This document shows positions 1-7,321 of a DNA stretch of 35,623 nucleotides, one piece after another. The stretch is from Methanoregula sp. (GTDB taxonomy: Archaea > Halobacteriota > Methanomicrobia > Methanomicrobiales > Methanospirillaceae), in contig JAPKXX010000044.1 in the NCBI GenBank assembly GCA_026394595.1, forward strand, positions 1-35,623, written 5' to 3'. Below the pieces are notes generated by a model. It was not told where the DNA came from. It was given only the letters and a program-made list of their open reading frames with translations, and ran no database searches. Each line of letters starts with the position of its first letter. Within the stretch, counting starts at the first letter, position 1. A program made the translations under genes and the position numbers.

Positions 1-416
1 CCAAGATCATCGTATCAACTGGGAAAGAAACTACGCTTTCGTTTGCCCATCATACATTTCCTGCCGAATCTGTTTCTGTTGTCCCCCAGTCAACCATTGA
101 TGATGTCGTAAAAAAGTCACTGGAACCGGTGGTCCTTTCTCTTCTGGATAAACCGATTTCAGGGAATGATATCGTTCATGAGATCCATTGCCGGTACAAG
201 GTTCTTATTCCGCAGGCACGGGTTTATACCATCCTCCATGATCTTATGGAGAACGGGTACCTTGAGAGCAGGGTTTCAGGAAAATCTAAATTGTATTGTA
301 CTACAGAAAAAGGAAAAAAACATATCAGCCAGAAACTCAATGACTTCAAGCTGGTGTTCCAGCATATCTTAGTTGGCGGAAGTGGAATAAACGCGGGTAG
401 TAATGATAAAAATTAA
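1..416 (+). CDS. PadR-like winged-helix transcriptional regulator, 5' end outside window
   Basis: The reading frame is open from the window edge (first full codon at base 3) to the stop at 414-416, with no ATG before base 129, so the gene probably begins upstream. A GTG at 129 is a possible but unconvincing internal start. The visible C-terminal ~110 residues resemble the PadR winged-helix fold: a helix with the pattern LEPVVLSLLDK, then a recognition helix around ARVYTILHDLMENGYLES and a wing ending in YCTTEKGKKHI. PadR proteins are DNA-binding regulators, often repressors. The ~40 residues before the domain match nothing I recognise and could be the end of another domain. Target genes cannot be read from the sequence. 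Confidence 0.7.
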   Translation, partial: KIIVSTGKETTLSFAHHTFPAESVSVVPQSTIDDVVKKSLEPVVLSLLDKPISGNDIVHEIHCRYKVLIPQARVYTILHDLMENGYLESRVSGKSKLYCTTEKGKKHISQKLNDFKLVFQHILVGGSGINAGSNDKN

Positions 417-966
417 TGAGAGTGGTATTAATCAGAAAGATTTATTTCCTCTCCTCTTTTATGTGTCAATCCCCGCTTCTTATGAAAAAACGAAACAATA
501 TTTGTAACATCCAGACAGGTTTATCTTCTTTCATACAGTGGTAATCAACAGGTATAATGGTACCCGCGGGAGGTGGATCGTCATCTTTGAGAGAAAGAAT
601 GCCTCATTTGACGTTGTGGATCCTTCGTTGTGGATCCTTACAACAAGAATCTGCACAATGCCACACGTGTGGATGGACGGAGAGGGGGTCCCATGTTCGG
701 GGATTGGGCTTCACGCGCTGCCATCCACGAGTAAATACCCTCTGAAGTAACAATACATGGAACAGCCCCGTAGATCAGGTTCACTAACTATGCCAGCACT
801 GCAGCAATCCGTTAAACCTAATTGTATGCCAGCTATCGATCGGTTACTATTTCCCCCGATCGTTTTTTTGGGTATGCAGCTGGTAAAAAACAATTACTTA
901 AATGACTGAAAATAACCAGGAAAAAAACACCGGGGTCCATAAAAAAAGTAACGGGAGAGCAGGAAT
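417..966. other. Gene-poor stretch with no convincing protein gene
   Basis: No open frame here has a good ribosome binding site and recognisable protein. A 62-codon plus-strand frame (557-745) contains a CxxCGW pattern and a later RCH, faintly like a zinc ribbon, but starts without a Shine-Dalgarno and has no other support. A hairpin followed by seven Ts lies at 837-869, suggesting that something is transcribed rightward through this stretch and ends there. Confidence 0.4.
837..869 (+). terminator. Hairpin plus T-run (intrinsic-terminator-like)
   Basis: CGATCGG (837-843) pairs with CCGATCG (856-862) around a 12-base loop, and the stem is followed directly by seven Ts (863-869). An outer pair CCAGCT (829-834) / AGCTGG (877-882) surrounds it. 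The form is that of an intrinsic terminator for rightward transcription, yet no convincing gene lies just upstream; the PadR-like gene ends about 420 bases earlier. Confidence 0.5.
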
Positions 967-1263
967 ATGCGAACAGGAAATTCTAAAAATACCAGACCAA
1001 TAAAAACGATCGAACCAGCGACAACTCTTTTTGATAAAGGAAAATTCCTCCGCATCCTTACAGAACTGCCAGGCATAGCTGAGGAAAAAATCAAAATCGA
1101 TCTTGAAAACCACCCGACCTCGGTTATTATTGTTGCATCTGATACCGTAAAACAGTATAAAAAAGTGATCACCCTCCCCTGCAAAGTAAGATTTAGTAAA
1201 AAGCGGTTTTCCGATGGGGTCCTTGAACTAACCCTGGAAAAAACAAATCCTGATACCCTCTGA
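967..1263 (+). CDS. Small Hsp20 / alpha-crystallin-like protein
   Basis: A 98-residue protein with an alpha-crystallin-like core. A pattern LTELPGIAEEKIKIDLEN (about residues 35-52) matches the usual 'elPGv..edI.v.v..' strand pair of small heat-shock proteins, followed by a basic loop, the strand pattern YKKVITLPCKV and the closing FSDGVLELTLEK strand (about residues 81-92). Hsp20 proteins hold unfolding polypeptides; related short forms occur in gas-vesicle clusters (GvpH) but no gvp gene is visible here. The protein is shorter than most Hsp20s (140-170 aa) because it lacks a long N-terminal arm. The start ATG is preceded by a purine-rich GGGAGAGCAGGA. It is monocistronic, with a pyrimidine-rich run just after the stop. 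Confidence 0.62.
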   Translation: MRTGNSKNTRPIKTIEPATTLFDKGKFLRILTELPGIAEEKIKIDLENHPTSVIIVASDTVKQYKKVITLPCKVRFSKKRFSDGVLELTLEKTNPDTL

Positions 1264-1387
1264 TCACCTAGTGATAAATTCCTCCCCTTTTTAAAAAAAT
1301 AGCAGGCACATTGTTGCAAAATTTGTTCTAAAATCTGCTTTCTGACAAAGATCGTATATCCCGAACCGACATGAAGGATAACCATCA

Positions 1388-1395
1388 AGGAGGTA
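1388..1395 (+). promoter_or_regulatory. Strong Shine-Dalgarno before the DUF3494 protein
   Basis: AAGGAGGT lies five bases before ATG 1400. It is the best ribosome binding site in the first 4 kb and fixes the start of the secreted protein, ruling out later in-frame ATGs. Confidence 0.7.
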
Positions 1396-1399
1396 AAAA

Positions 1400-3103
1400 A
1401 TGACAAGTATGAAAAAAAGTGGAGGAACAATTTTCTCCATTGTTTTTAGCTTAGCGTTGATCTGCCTGATGACTGCCGCGATAATTCCCGGCGTGATGGG
1501 CGCTTCAACCGTGGATCTTGGAAAGGCCGGCAATTTCGTTATTCTGACAAAAACAGGAATCACGACCACAGGAACGACACTGATCACCGGAAATATTGGA
1601 GTGAGTCCAATCGCTGCGACATCAATGACTGGATTTGGACTAATCATGGATCCCTCGAATCAATTTTCGACATCGTCTCTGGTTGTTGGAAGGGTATATG
1701 CAGCCGATTATACGGATCCAACTCCATCTACACTGACTACCGCTATAAGCGACATGGAAGCAGCGTACACTGATGCCGCCGGACGAGTTCCCGATGTTAC
1801 CGAACTGGGCGCTGGAAATATCGGCGGGCTGACACTCGCCCCTGGTGTCTACAAATGGGGTACTGGCGTGCTAATACCAACAGATGTCACCCTCTCGGGC
1901 GGCCCAGATGATGTATGGATATTCCAGATAGCACAAACTCTCGATATCAGCTCTGGTAAGCACATTATCCTCAGTGGCGGTGCACAGGCAAAGAACATCT
2001 ACTGGCAAGTCGCTGGCCAAACGGTACTTGAAACAGGATCGATGTTCAATGGAAATATTCTGGATCAAACAGCCATTGTGCTGAATACTGGTGCAACATT
2101 AAACGGCAGAGCACTGGCACAGACCGCAGTTACCCTGGACGCGAATACGGTGACCAGCTCAACGGTGCCGGCAGTACTGGCACCGGTTGCCTCATTCACC
2201 GGCACTCCGACAACAGGTACCGCTCCGTTAACCGTTGTCTTTACTGACAGTTCGACCGGTTCACCGACCTCGTGGAGCTGGGACTTCGGGGAAGTGGATA
2301 TTACGAATTCAACAGATCAGAACCCGGTGCATACCTACGCTTCAGCAGGTACCTACACGGTTGCCTTAATCGCAACCAACGCCGACGGATCCGATACTGC
2401 GACCAAGCCCGACTACATCACCGTCTCGGTACCGGCACCGGTAGCGAACTTAGCACCCGTGAATCTTGGAACGGCCGGCAATTTCGTTATTCTGACAAAA
2501 GCAGGGATCACCGATGTCCCTACATCTGTTATTACTGGAAATGTTGGAACTAGTCCAATCACCGGTGCATCTATTACTGGATTAGATTGTTCAGAAGTGA
2601 CTGGGACAATATACACGGTCGATGCTGCTGGCCCTGCATGTAGGGTAATAGCCCCGGTCTTACTGACCGCGGCTGTAGGCGACATGCAAACAGCGTACAC
2701 TGATGCCGCCGGACGAACTTCACCGGATCATCTTAACACTGGAAGTGGTGAGCTTGGCGGGCTGACACTCGCTCCTGGTCTTTATACGTTTACTACTCCC
2801 GTGACAATATCAACAGATGTCACCCTCTCGGGCGGCCCAGATGATGTATGGATATTCCAGATACCGGGAACTCTCGATATCAGCTCTGGTAAGCAGGTTA
2901 TCCTCAGTGGCGGTGCACAGGCAAAGAACATCTACTGGCAAGTCGCTGGCGCAACGACACTTAGAACGTACTCTACGTTCAATGGAAATATTCTGGCTGC
3001 GACGAATATTGCGCTACAAACTGGCGCAACATTAAATGGAAGAGCATTGGCGCAAACAGCTGTTACCTTGGACGCGAATACGGTGACTATCCCAAAATTT
3101 TAA
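1400..3103 (+). CDS. Secreted ice-binding-like protein: DUF3494 - PKD - DUF3494
   Basis: A 567-residue exported protein. Residues 1-35 form a Sec signal peptide (basic start, long hydrophobic stretch, GVMGAS cleavage region). Residues about 36-250 and 352-567 are two DUF3494 domains, the beta-solenoid fold of microbial ice-binding proteins; both show the markers LGxAGNFVILTKxGIT, LTLAPGxY, SGGPDDVWIFQI, KNIYWQVAG and GATLNGRALAQTAVTLDANTV. Between them (about 260-345) is a PKD domain (SWSWDFGEVDxTNSTDQNPVHTYASAGTYTV). There is no C-terminal membrane anchor or sorting tail, so the protein is probably secreted or held by other surface components. The two DUF3494 units are nearly identical at DNA level in parts. 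DUF3494 proteins are common in cold-environment microbes and in methanogen surface proteomes, where many are probably adhesins; ice binding is not shown here. Confidence 0.88.
   Translation: MTSMKKSGGTIFSIVFSLALICLMTAAIIPGVMGASTVDLGKAGNFVILTKTGITTTGTTLITGNIGVSPIAATSMTGFGLIMDPSNQFSTSSLVVGRVYAADYTDPTPSTLTTAISDMEAAYTDAAGRVPDVTELGAGNIGGLTLAPGVYKWGTGVLIPTDVTLSGGPDDVWIFQIAQTLDISSGKHIILSGGAQAKNIYWQVAGQTVLETGSMFNGNILDQTAIVLNTGATLNGRALAQTAVTLDANTVTSSTVPAVLAPVASFTGTPTTGTAPLTVVFTDSSTGSPTSWSWDFGEVDITNSTDQNPVHTYASAGTYTVALIATNADGSDTATKPDYITVSVPAPVANLAPVNLGTAGNFVILTKAGITDVPTSVITGNVGTSPITGASITGLDCSEVTGTIYTVDAAGPACRVIAPVLLTAAVGDMQTAYTDAAGRTSPDHLNTGSGELGGLTLAPGLYTFTTPVTISTDVTLSGGPDDVWIFQIPGTLDISSGKQVILSGGAQAKNIYWQVAGATTLRTYSTFNGNILAATNIALQTGATLNGRALAQTAVTLDANTVTIPKF
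1879..2007 (+). repeat. Intragenic direct repeat, copy 1
   Basis: This segment encodes the SGGPDDVWIFQI...KNIYWQVAG part of the first DUF3494 domain. It matches 2811-2951 almost base for base; the visible differences cluster in two short patches. The flanking parts of the two domains are much more diverged. Confidence 0.75.
2811..2951 (+). repeat. Intragenic direct repeat, copy 2
   Basis: Second copy of the near-identical block inside the DUF3494-PKD-DUF3494 gene, about 930 bases after the first. Conservation at silent positions indicates recent duplication or gene conversion rather than protein-level constraint alone. Confidence 0.75.
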
Positions 3104-3104
3104 C

Positions 3105-3118
3105 AATTTTTAAAAATT
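3105..3118. other. AT-only palindrome after the DUF3494 gene
   Basis: AATTTTTAAAAATT is a perfect 14-base palindrome starting two bases after the stop codon at 3101-3103. It could help terminate transcription, but it is pure A/T and may mean nothing. Confidence 0.3.
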
Positions 3119-3247
3119 TCGGTAACTATCTAGCCTGACTCTAGAGCTACTGCTGGGATGAATGGTTTTCCTTTAAATGCATCTTTAATCGATGCGAGAA
3201 CCGGTGGCAAATATTCCGGAGTTCAAGGCGTGTGCTGTGAGAATTGA

Positions 3248-3400
3248 GAAGATCGCAAGGTGACTACCGGCACGCTCGCAAATATCTCAGCAGAAGCCAA
3301 AAAGGCTGGTGTCAAGCCCCCTGCAGTGATCGTGATTGGCGATGTGGTGAAGTTATATAGCCCAGACGCGCCGGATTTAATACCGGTCGATGAGGATTGA
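3248..3400 (+). pseudogene. C-terminal remnant of uroporphyrinogen-III C-methyltransferase (cobA-like)
   Basis: This frame reads EDRKVTTGTLANISAEA, then KPPAVIVIGDVVKLYSPDAP, to a stop at 3398-3400. It is the typical end of SUMT/CobA enzymes ('..VtGTLadi...gikpPAliivGeVV.l'), which make precorrin-2 from uroporphyrinogen III. Only about 50 of ~240-500 residues remain; an in-frame stop lies at 3245-3247 and the upstream DNA shows no start or catalytic region. The remnant overlaps the start of the PsiE-like frame. It sits just before the cbi operon, whose first substrate is the product of this enzyme, so an intact copy must exist elsewhere if the pathway works. Confidence 0.6.
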
Positions 3401-3650
3401 GTTTAGATGCTGGCAATCCCTGACCAACCTGCCGCCCCTGCTCCTTGAGAACCATGAGCTCACCAATCTGCTGGGTGTGTTTTTGTTGATCCTGATCGGT
3501 GTCGAATTCCTCGATACCATAAAGGCATATTTCAAAGAGAATGCCATCCACTTCGAGATTGTGATCCTGCTTGCGATTATCGCGATCGCCCGGAAGGTTA
3601 TCCTCCTCGATCCGGCATCGGCACCGGAATATATCGGTATTGAGTTGTAA
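3390..3650 (+). pseudogene. PsiE-like membrane protein, truncated
   Basis: Eighty-six residues with a pattern LLGVFLLILIGVEFLDTIKAY then HFEIVILLAIIAIARKVILLD, which match the first conserved membrane segment and the charged loop/second segment of PsiE (phosphate-starvation-inducible membrane protein family, usually ~130-165 aa with four membrane segments). The family's last two segments are missing: the frame stops at 3648-3650 after YIGIEL, where intact relatives continue with another hydrophobic helix. The N-terminal methionine overlaps the cobA remnant and there is no ribosome binding site. I regard it as a broken gene; a short functional two-helix protein is possible but less likely. Confidence 0.55.
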
Positions 3651-3670
3651 TTGGGGATCATGAATAAGGC

Positions 3671-3697
3671 AATGTGTGGAAAAGATTTACACATTTT
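3671..3697. terminator. Inverted repeat AATGTGT/ACACATT followed by Ts
   Basis: AATGTGT (3671-3677) and ACACATT (3689-3695) form perfect 7-base arms around an 11-base loop, and the right arm runs into TTTTT (3693-3697). It could end transcription of the debris region, or act as an operator upstream of the cbi operon, 118 bases before cbiT. Confidence 0.35.
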
Positions 3698-3735
3698 TAT
3701 TCCAGTCGTGAGTAATGATGAGAATTGTATATGAT

Positions 3736-3749
3736 AGGTCATAAGACCT
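3736..3749. promoter_or_regulatory. Short inverted repeat upstream of cbiT
   Basis: AGGTC-ATAA-GACCT is a perfect 5-base inverted repeat with a 4-base spacer, 66 bases before the cbiT ATG and upstream of A/T-rich TATA-like tracts (CTTTAAAACA, TTTTAATAC). The position fits an operator for the corrin operon, but the short length makes chance likely. Confidence 0.3.
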
Positions 3750-3814
3750 TACCATAATATGGATCCCTTCTTTAAAACAAGTTTTAATACGTTAACACAA
3801 CTAAAGTTTAGGAG

Positions 3815-4357
3815 ATGAGCCCACCGAAACTTCCGGGCGGTCCCACGCAGGATGAGGTCATGGCAGTGGCACTCTTCAAACTCGGAGTGCGTGCCGGAGA
3901 TCTGATGCTTGATATCGGTTGCGGTACCGGAAAAATTTCAATTGCAGCGGCACAGATGGGTGCGAAAGTGATCGCAATTGACCGCAGGGCTGAAGCGGTT
4001 CGGTTCGCGGAGAGAAAGGCAGCGCGTATAAAGGTAAAAACTATTGAATTTTCCTGTGCTGAAGCAACAGAATTCCTTTCGGACGATGACAATATATTTG
4101 ACTGTGCATTTGTCGGAGGGACACACGGGCTTGCAGAATTTTTACCGGTTCTATCGAACCGTGTCCGGCGCACCATCGTGGTGAACGCCGTTCTCGTAGA
4201 AACACTTCAGACCGCAGTTATGAACATGCAGGAGCTCGGTATCTTTTTGGAGGTTGTGCATGTGCAGGTCGCACGTTCCCACGGGATCGCTGGCAGCATC
4301 ATGTTCAAACCGATCGATCCGGTGTATGTGATTGTCGGGAAGGGTTCGGCATGCTGA
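3815..4357 (+). CDS. cbiT: Cobalt-precorrin-6B C15-methyltransferase (decarboxylating)
   Basis: A 180-residue class I SAM methyltransferase that methylates C15 and decarboxylates the C12 acetate of cobalt-precorrin-6B/7 in anaerobic corrin synthesis. Diagnostic features are the substrate-binding start LPGGPTQDEVMAVAL (about residues 6-20), the SAM motif LDIGCGTGKISIAAA (32-46), the acidic residue ending the next strand (VIAIDRRAEAV) and the FVGGTHGLAEFLP segment. It is the stand-alone archaeal form; in many bacteria it is fused to CbiE (CobL). The start ATG sits only one base after AGGAG, so it may be translated from a very short leader. It is first in an eight-gene operon and overlaps cbiL by 7 bases. 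Confidence 0.93.
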   Translation: MSPPKLPGGPTQDEVMAVALFKLGVRAGDLMLDIGCGTGKISIAAAQMGAKVIAIDRRAEAVRFAERKAARIKVKTIEFSCAEATEFLSDDDNIFDCAFVGGTHGLAEFLPVLSNRVRRTIVVNAVLVETLQTAVMNMQELGIFLEVVHVQVARSHGIAGSIMFKPIDPVYVIVGKGSAC

Positions 4358-4956
4358 TCGGTCTGGGGCTCGGACCCGGAAACCCGGAACTTCTCACACT
4401 GAGAGCGGTAAGGTTACTGAAAGAAGCTGATGTGGTCTTTGTGCCAGGGAAGATTGCCTACAATCTTGTTGCACCCTACCGTCATGCGATCGTGCTTGAC
4501 TTTCCCATGACCGATGACGAATCAAGGATCAAAGCAAGCCTTAAGGAGAATGCAGCAGTGATCGCACCGGCAGCACGAAAGGGTTGTGCGGTATTTGGTA
4601 TCCTCGGTGATCCAAACTTTTACTCCACCTTCTCGAGGCTCTGTGCGGTGATGGCGGAGGAATATCCCGACATTGAGTGCCGGACAGAGCCCGGTATTTC
4701 AGCGATCACCGCATTTGCCGCAGCAGCAAACCTCTCGCTCTCCAATGGTTTTTTGGTCTCAGATGGTGGCATGCCCGACACCCGCATCCTGCTGAAAGTC
4801 CGGCGCCCGAAAGAGCGTGCCGCAGAACTGAAAAAAGAGGGCTACCGCGAGTTCGTACTTGTCGAAAGGATGTATTTTCCTGACATGAAGGTATACCGGA
4901 ACGGAGACCTGCCGGAACAGAGCGACTATCTCAGTGTCATGTATGCAAGGCGATAA
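4351..4956 (+). CDS. cbiL: Cobalt-precorrin-2 C20-methyltransferase
   Basis: A 201-residue tetrapyrrole methylase (class III SAM methyltransferase). It shows the N-terminal GLGLGPGNPELLTLRAVRLL signature (residues 3-22), the mid-protein GDPNFYSTFSRL typical of the C20 enzymes and the later EPGISAITAFAAAA loop that binds SAM. It adds the C20 methyl to cobalt-precorrin-2, the first committed methylation after cobalt insertion. At 201 residues it is slightly shorter than the usual 215-240. The ATG at 4351 overlaps the end of cbiT, with GGGAAGGG in front; cbiF follows after one base. Confidence 0.92.
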   Translation: MLIGLGLGPGNPELLTLRAVRLLKEADVVFVPGKIAYNLVAPYRHAIVLDFPMTDDESRIKASLKENAAVIAPAARKGCAVFGILGDPNFYSTFSRLCAVMAEEYPDIECRTEPGISAITAFAAAANLSLSNGFLVSDGGMPDTRILLKVRRPKERAAELKKEGYREFVLVERMYFPDMKVYRNGDLPEQSDYLSVMYARR

Positions 4957-4957
4957 G

Positions 4958-5686
4958 ATGCAAAAACAAAAAGAACCGGTGGTTTATTTTGTCGGCGCGG
5001 GACCAGGAGATCCTGACCTGATTACCGTTAAGGGGAAAAAACTTCTTGAGCGTGCCGATGTGCTGATATATGCCGGTTCCCTTGTGAATCCCGCACTTGT
5101 CGCCAAGTCAAAAGCACCGATCAGGTTTGATAGCTGGGGAATGCAGCTGGAAACGATTGTTACCGAAATGGAACAGCACGCAAAGGCTGGCAGGACTGTC
5201 GTCCGCCTCCATTCCGGCGACCCTTCACTTTTCGGTGCAACCGTTGAGCAGATTGCAGAACTGAAAAAACGGGGTGTTGGCGTGCGTATCGTGCCCGGTG
5301 TATCGTCACTGTTTGCCGCTGCAGCAGCCCTCCAGATCGAGCTTGTCCTGAACGGGATCACGGATTCGCTCATCATCACGCGGCCCGCGGGAGAGACTCT
5401 TGAAAAAGACCATATCACGGATCTATCAGGATTTGGTGCAACGATGGCGGTCTTTCTGGGAACGGACAGGTTTGAAGAAGTCACAAAAAAACTGACCTGT
5501 TCCCCAGATACTCCCGCGGCGGTTGTCTACCATGCATCATGGGATGACCAGATGGTTATCCGGGGTACTGTTGCGGATATTGCACAAAAAACGCGTGATG
5601 CCGGCATTCAGAAGACCGCACTCCTCATCATTGGTGGTGTGGTCAACCCAATGGAAACGTACAGGAGGTCGCACCTCTATTCATGA
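4958..5686 (+). CDS. cbiF: Cobalt-precorrin-4 C11-methyltransferase
   Basis: Tetrapyrrole methylase of 242 residues. The FVGAGPGDPDLITVKGKKLL start, the IYAGSLVNPALV segment, LHSGDPSLFGATVEQI and VPGVSSLFAAAAAL loops are typical of CbiF/CobM, which methylates C11 of cobalt-precorrin-4. I chose ATG 4958 (AAGG eight bases upstream); a GTG at 4934 in the same frame would add eight residues that are not family-like and overlap cbiL. Its stop overlaps the cbiG start as ATGA, suggesting coupled translation. Confidence 0.94.
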   Translation: MQKQKEPVVYFVGAGPGDPDLITVKGKKLLERADVLIYAGSLVNPALVAKSKAPIRFDSWGMQLETIVTEMEQHAKAGRTVVRLHSGDPSLFGATVEQIAELKKRGVGVRIVPGVSSLFAAAAALQIELVLNGITDSLIITRPAGETLEKDHITDLSGFGATMAVFLGTDRFEEVTKKLTCSPDTPAAVVYHASWDDQMVIRGTVADIAQKTRDAGIQKTALLIIGGVVNPMETYRRSHLYS

Positions 5687-6555
5687 CCGATACTGTCGTT
5701 ATCGCATTTCCGAGGTCGTTTAAGCAGGCACGGCGGATCGCAGAGCACCTGAACGCAACACTGCTCCCGTATGATACCGAAGTCTTTGCACGTGCATTTG
5801 CCTCAGCACAACGGATTGTCGCTCTGATGGCTACGGGAATTGTTGTCCGTTCGATCGCATCGCTTATAGAGGACAAATGGGTGGACCCTGCAGTGGTCGT
5901 TGTAAGCCCTGACCTCTCTTATGCTATACCCCTGGTAGGTGGTCACCATGGCGCTAATCAGCTTGCACGAGAACTTGCCCCGCTTGGCATCCGGCCGGTC
6001 ATTACCACAGCAACCGAGACAACGGGAAAGGAATCAGTTGAGGTCATTGCAGAACAGTACGGGTGTGATATCGCGAACCGCGATTCTACACGCCGTGTCA
6101 ACGCTGCAATCCTTGATGGCGACGTGCCTGTGTATGCCATCAGAGGTCCGGCAGTTGTCATCGCCAGCCCGGAAGTGTCGGTTCTTTTCAATAAAGGATC
6201 ATATACACTGGGGATCGGGTGTCGGAAAGGTGTGCGGAAGGACGAAGTGCTTGATGCCATCAGACAGGCGCTCAGGTCATCCGGGATTTCTCATACCGAT
6301 GTATTTGCATATGCGACTACGGTCAAAAAGATTTCAGAGTCCGGGCTCACCGAAGCAATCACATCCCTGTCTGCCGGTTTGGTATTTCTCGATGATGATA
6401 CAATTAACACCCAGCCTCTCCAATCACCATCGCGTGCAGGACGCGTCGGCCTTTTGGGTGTTGCGGAGCCCTGTGCCCTTGCCGTATCGAAACATAAAAA
6501 ACTTGTCATGAAAAAGACCGTCTTTGGGAGGGTGACAATTGCCATCGCCCGCTGA
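5683..6555 (+). CDS. cbiG: Cobalt-precorrin-5A hydrolase
   Basis: A 290-residue CbiG, which opens the delta-lactone of cobalt-precorrin-5A and releases acetaldehyde, the step that distinguishes the anaerobic route. The N-terminal part shows IVALMATGIVVRSIA and the conserved PLVGGHHGANQLARELA region (about residues 83-102); the C-terminal CobE/GbiG part has LGIGCRKGVRKDEV and closes with a GVAEPCALA segment. Start ATG 5683 overlaps the cbiF stop by four bases; the end overlaps cbiH by 17. Confidence 0.93.
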   Translation: MTDTVVIAFPRSFKQARRIAEHLNATLLPYDTEVFARAFASAQRIVALMATGIVVRSIASLIEDKWVDPAVVVVSPDLSYAIPLVGGHHGANQLARELAPLGIRPVITTATETTGKESVEVIAEQYGCDIANRDSTRRVNAAILDGDVPVYAIRGPAVVIASPEVSVLFNKGSYTLGIGCRKGVRKDEVLDAIRQALRSSGISHTDVFAYATTVKKISESGLTEAITSLSAGLVFLDDDTINTQPLQSPSRAGRVGLLGVAEPCALAVSKHKKLVMKKTVFGRVTIAIAR

Positions 6556-7321
6556 GCCAAAAGGATCACTTGCTATTGTGGGAATAGGTCCGGGAAGCCG
6601 GGACCAGATGACTGCTCGTGCACTCAAGGTTATAGCAGGTTCGGAGATTGTGATTGGAAATGACACATATCTTGATCAGCTTGAACCCCTCCTGATGGGA
6701 AAAAATGTTATCCGCAGCTCGATGGGAAAAGAAGTTGAACGTGCCAAGACTGCAATCAAACTATCCCTGAAACGTCATGTGGCAATGGTCTCCGGTGGCG
6801 ATGCAGGAGTGTATGGTATGGCGGGAATTGTGCTCGAGGTTCTGGAACATGAAAATGTGACAATCCCGCTTGAGATCGTACCGGGAGTGACAGCGGCGAA
6901 TGCAGCTGCATCCCGTGTCGGTTCCCCGCTGTCGGGAGATTTTGCGGTTATCAGCCTCTCTGACCTCTTAACCCCCCTCAATGTCATTGAAAAGAGGCTG
7001 GAATCTGTTTTTTCTATCGGGATTCCGGTTGTCCTTTATAATCCGAAAAGCCGCGGAAGACCCCATAATTTTTCAGGTGCGATCTCAATCGCACGAAAAT
7101 ATCTGAGTGATACCACACCGGTCGCCATCGTCAGGAATGCATACCGGCATGATGAAGGAATTACTATCACCACGCTCGGTGACGTCGAAAATCATTACGA
7201 AAAAGTGGATATGCACACCACGGTCATCATTGGTGGTGCAGAGAGCAGGATATGGAGGATAGGACAGGATGTCAAAGGAATCATCACGCCACGGGGATAT
7301 CACCGGAAATATGTATACTGA
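6539..7321 (+). CDS. cbiH: Cobalt-precorrin-3 C17-methyltransferase (ring contraction)
   Basis: A 260-residue tetrapyrrole methylase. IVGIGPGSRDQMTARALKVI (about 13-32), the IVIGNDTYLDQLEPLL segment, VSGGDAGVYGMAGIVLEVLE and VPGVTAANAAASRVGSPLSGDFAVISLSD mark the CbiH/CobJ family, which methylates C17 and contracts the macrocycle. The start is a TTG at 6539 with GGAGGGTGA placed well upstream; no ATG fits the conserved N-terminus. The gene overlaps cbiG by 17 bases and cbiC by up to 53. Confidence 0.93.
   Translation: MPSPAEPKGSLAIVGIGPGSRDQMTARALKVIAGSEIVIGNDTYLDQLEPLLMGKNVIRSSMGKEVERAKTAIKLSLKRHVAMVSGGDAGVYGMAGIVLEVLEHENVTIPLEIVPGVTAANAAASRVGSPLSGDFAVISLSDLLTPLNVIEKRLESVFSIGIPVVLYNPKSRGRPHNFSGAISIARKYLSDTTPVAIVRNAYRHDEGITITTLGDVENHYEKVDMHTTVIIGGAESRIWRIGQDVKGIITPRGYHRKYVY

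Noticed and set aside
557-745. Small zinc-ribbon-like frame (CxxCGW ... RCH)
   Set aside because: Only three cysteines, no ribosome binding site, overlapping frame of equal quality at 538-750; pattern may be chance.
3651-3814. Cobalamin riboswitch before the cbi operon
   Set aside because: No B12-box-like core seen, and these riboswitches are rare in archaea; only short inverted repeats are present.
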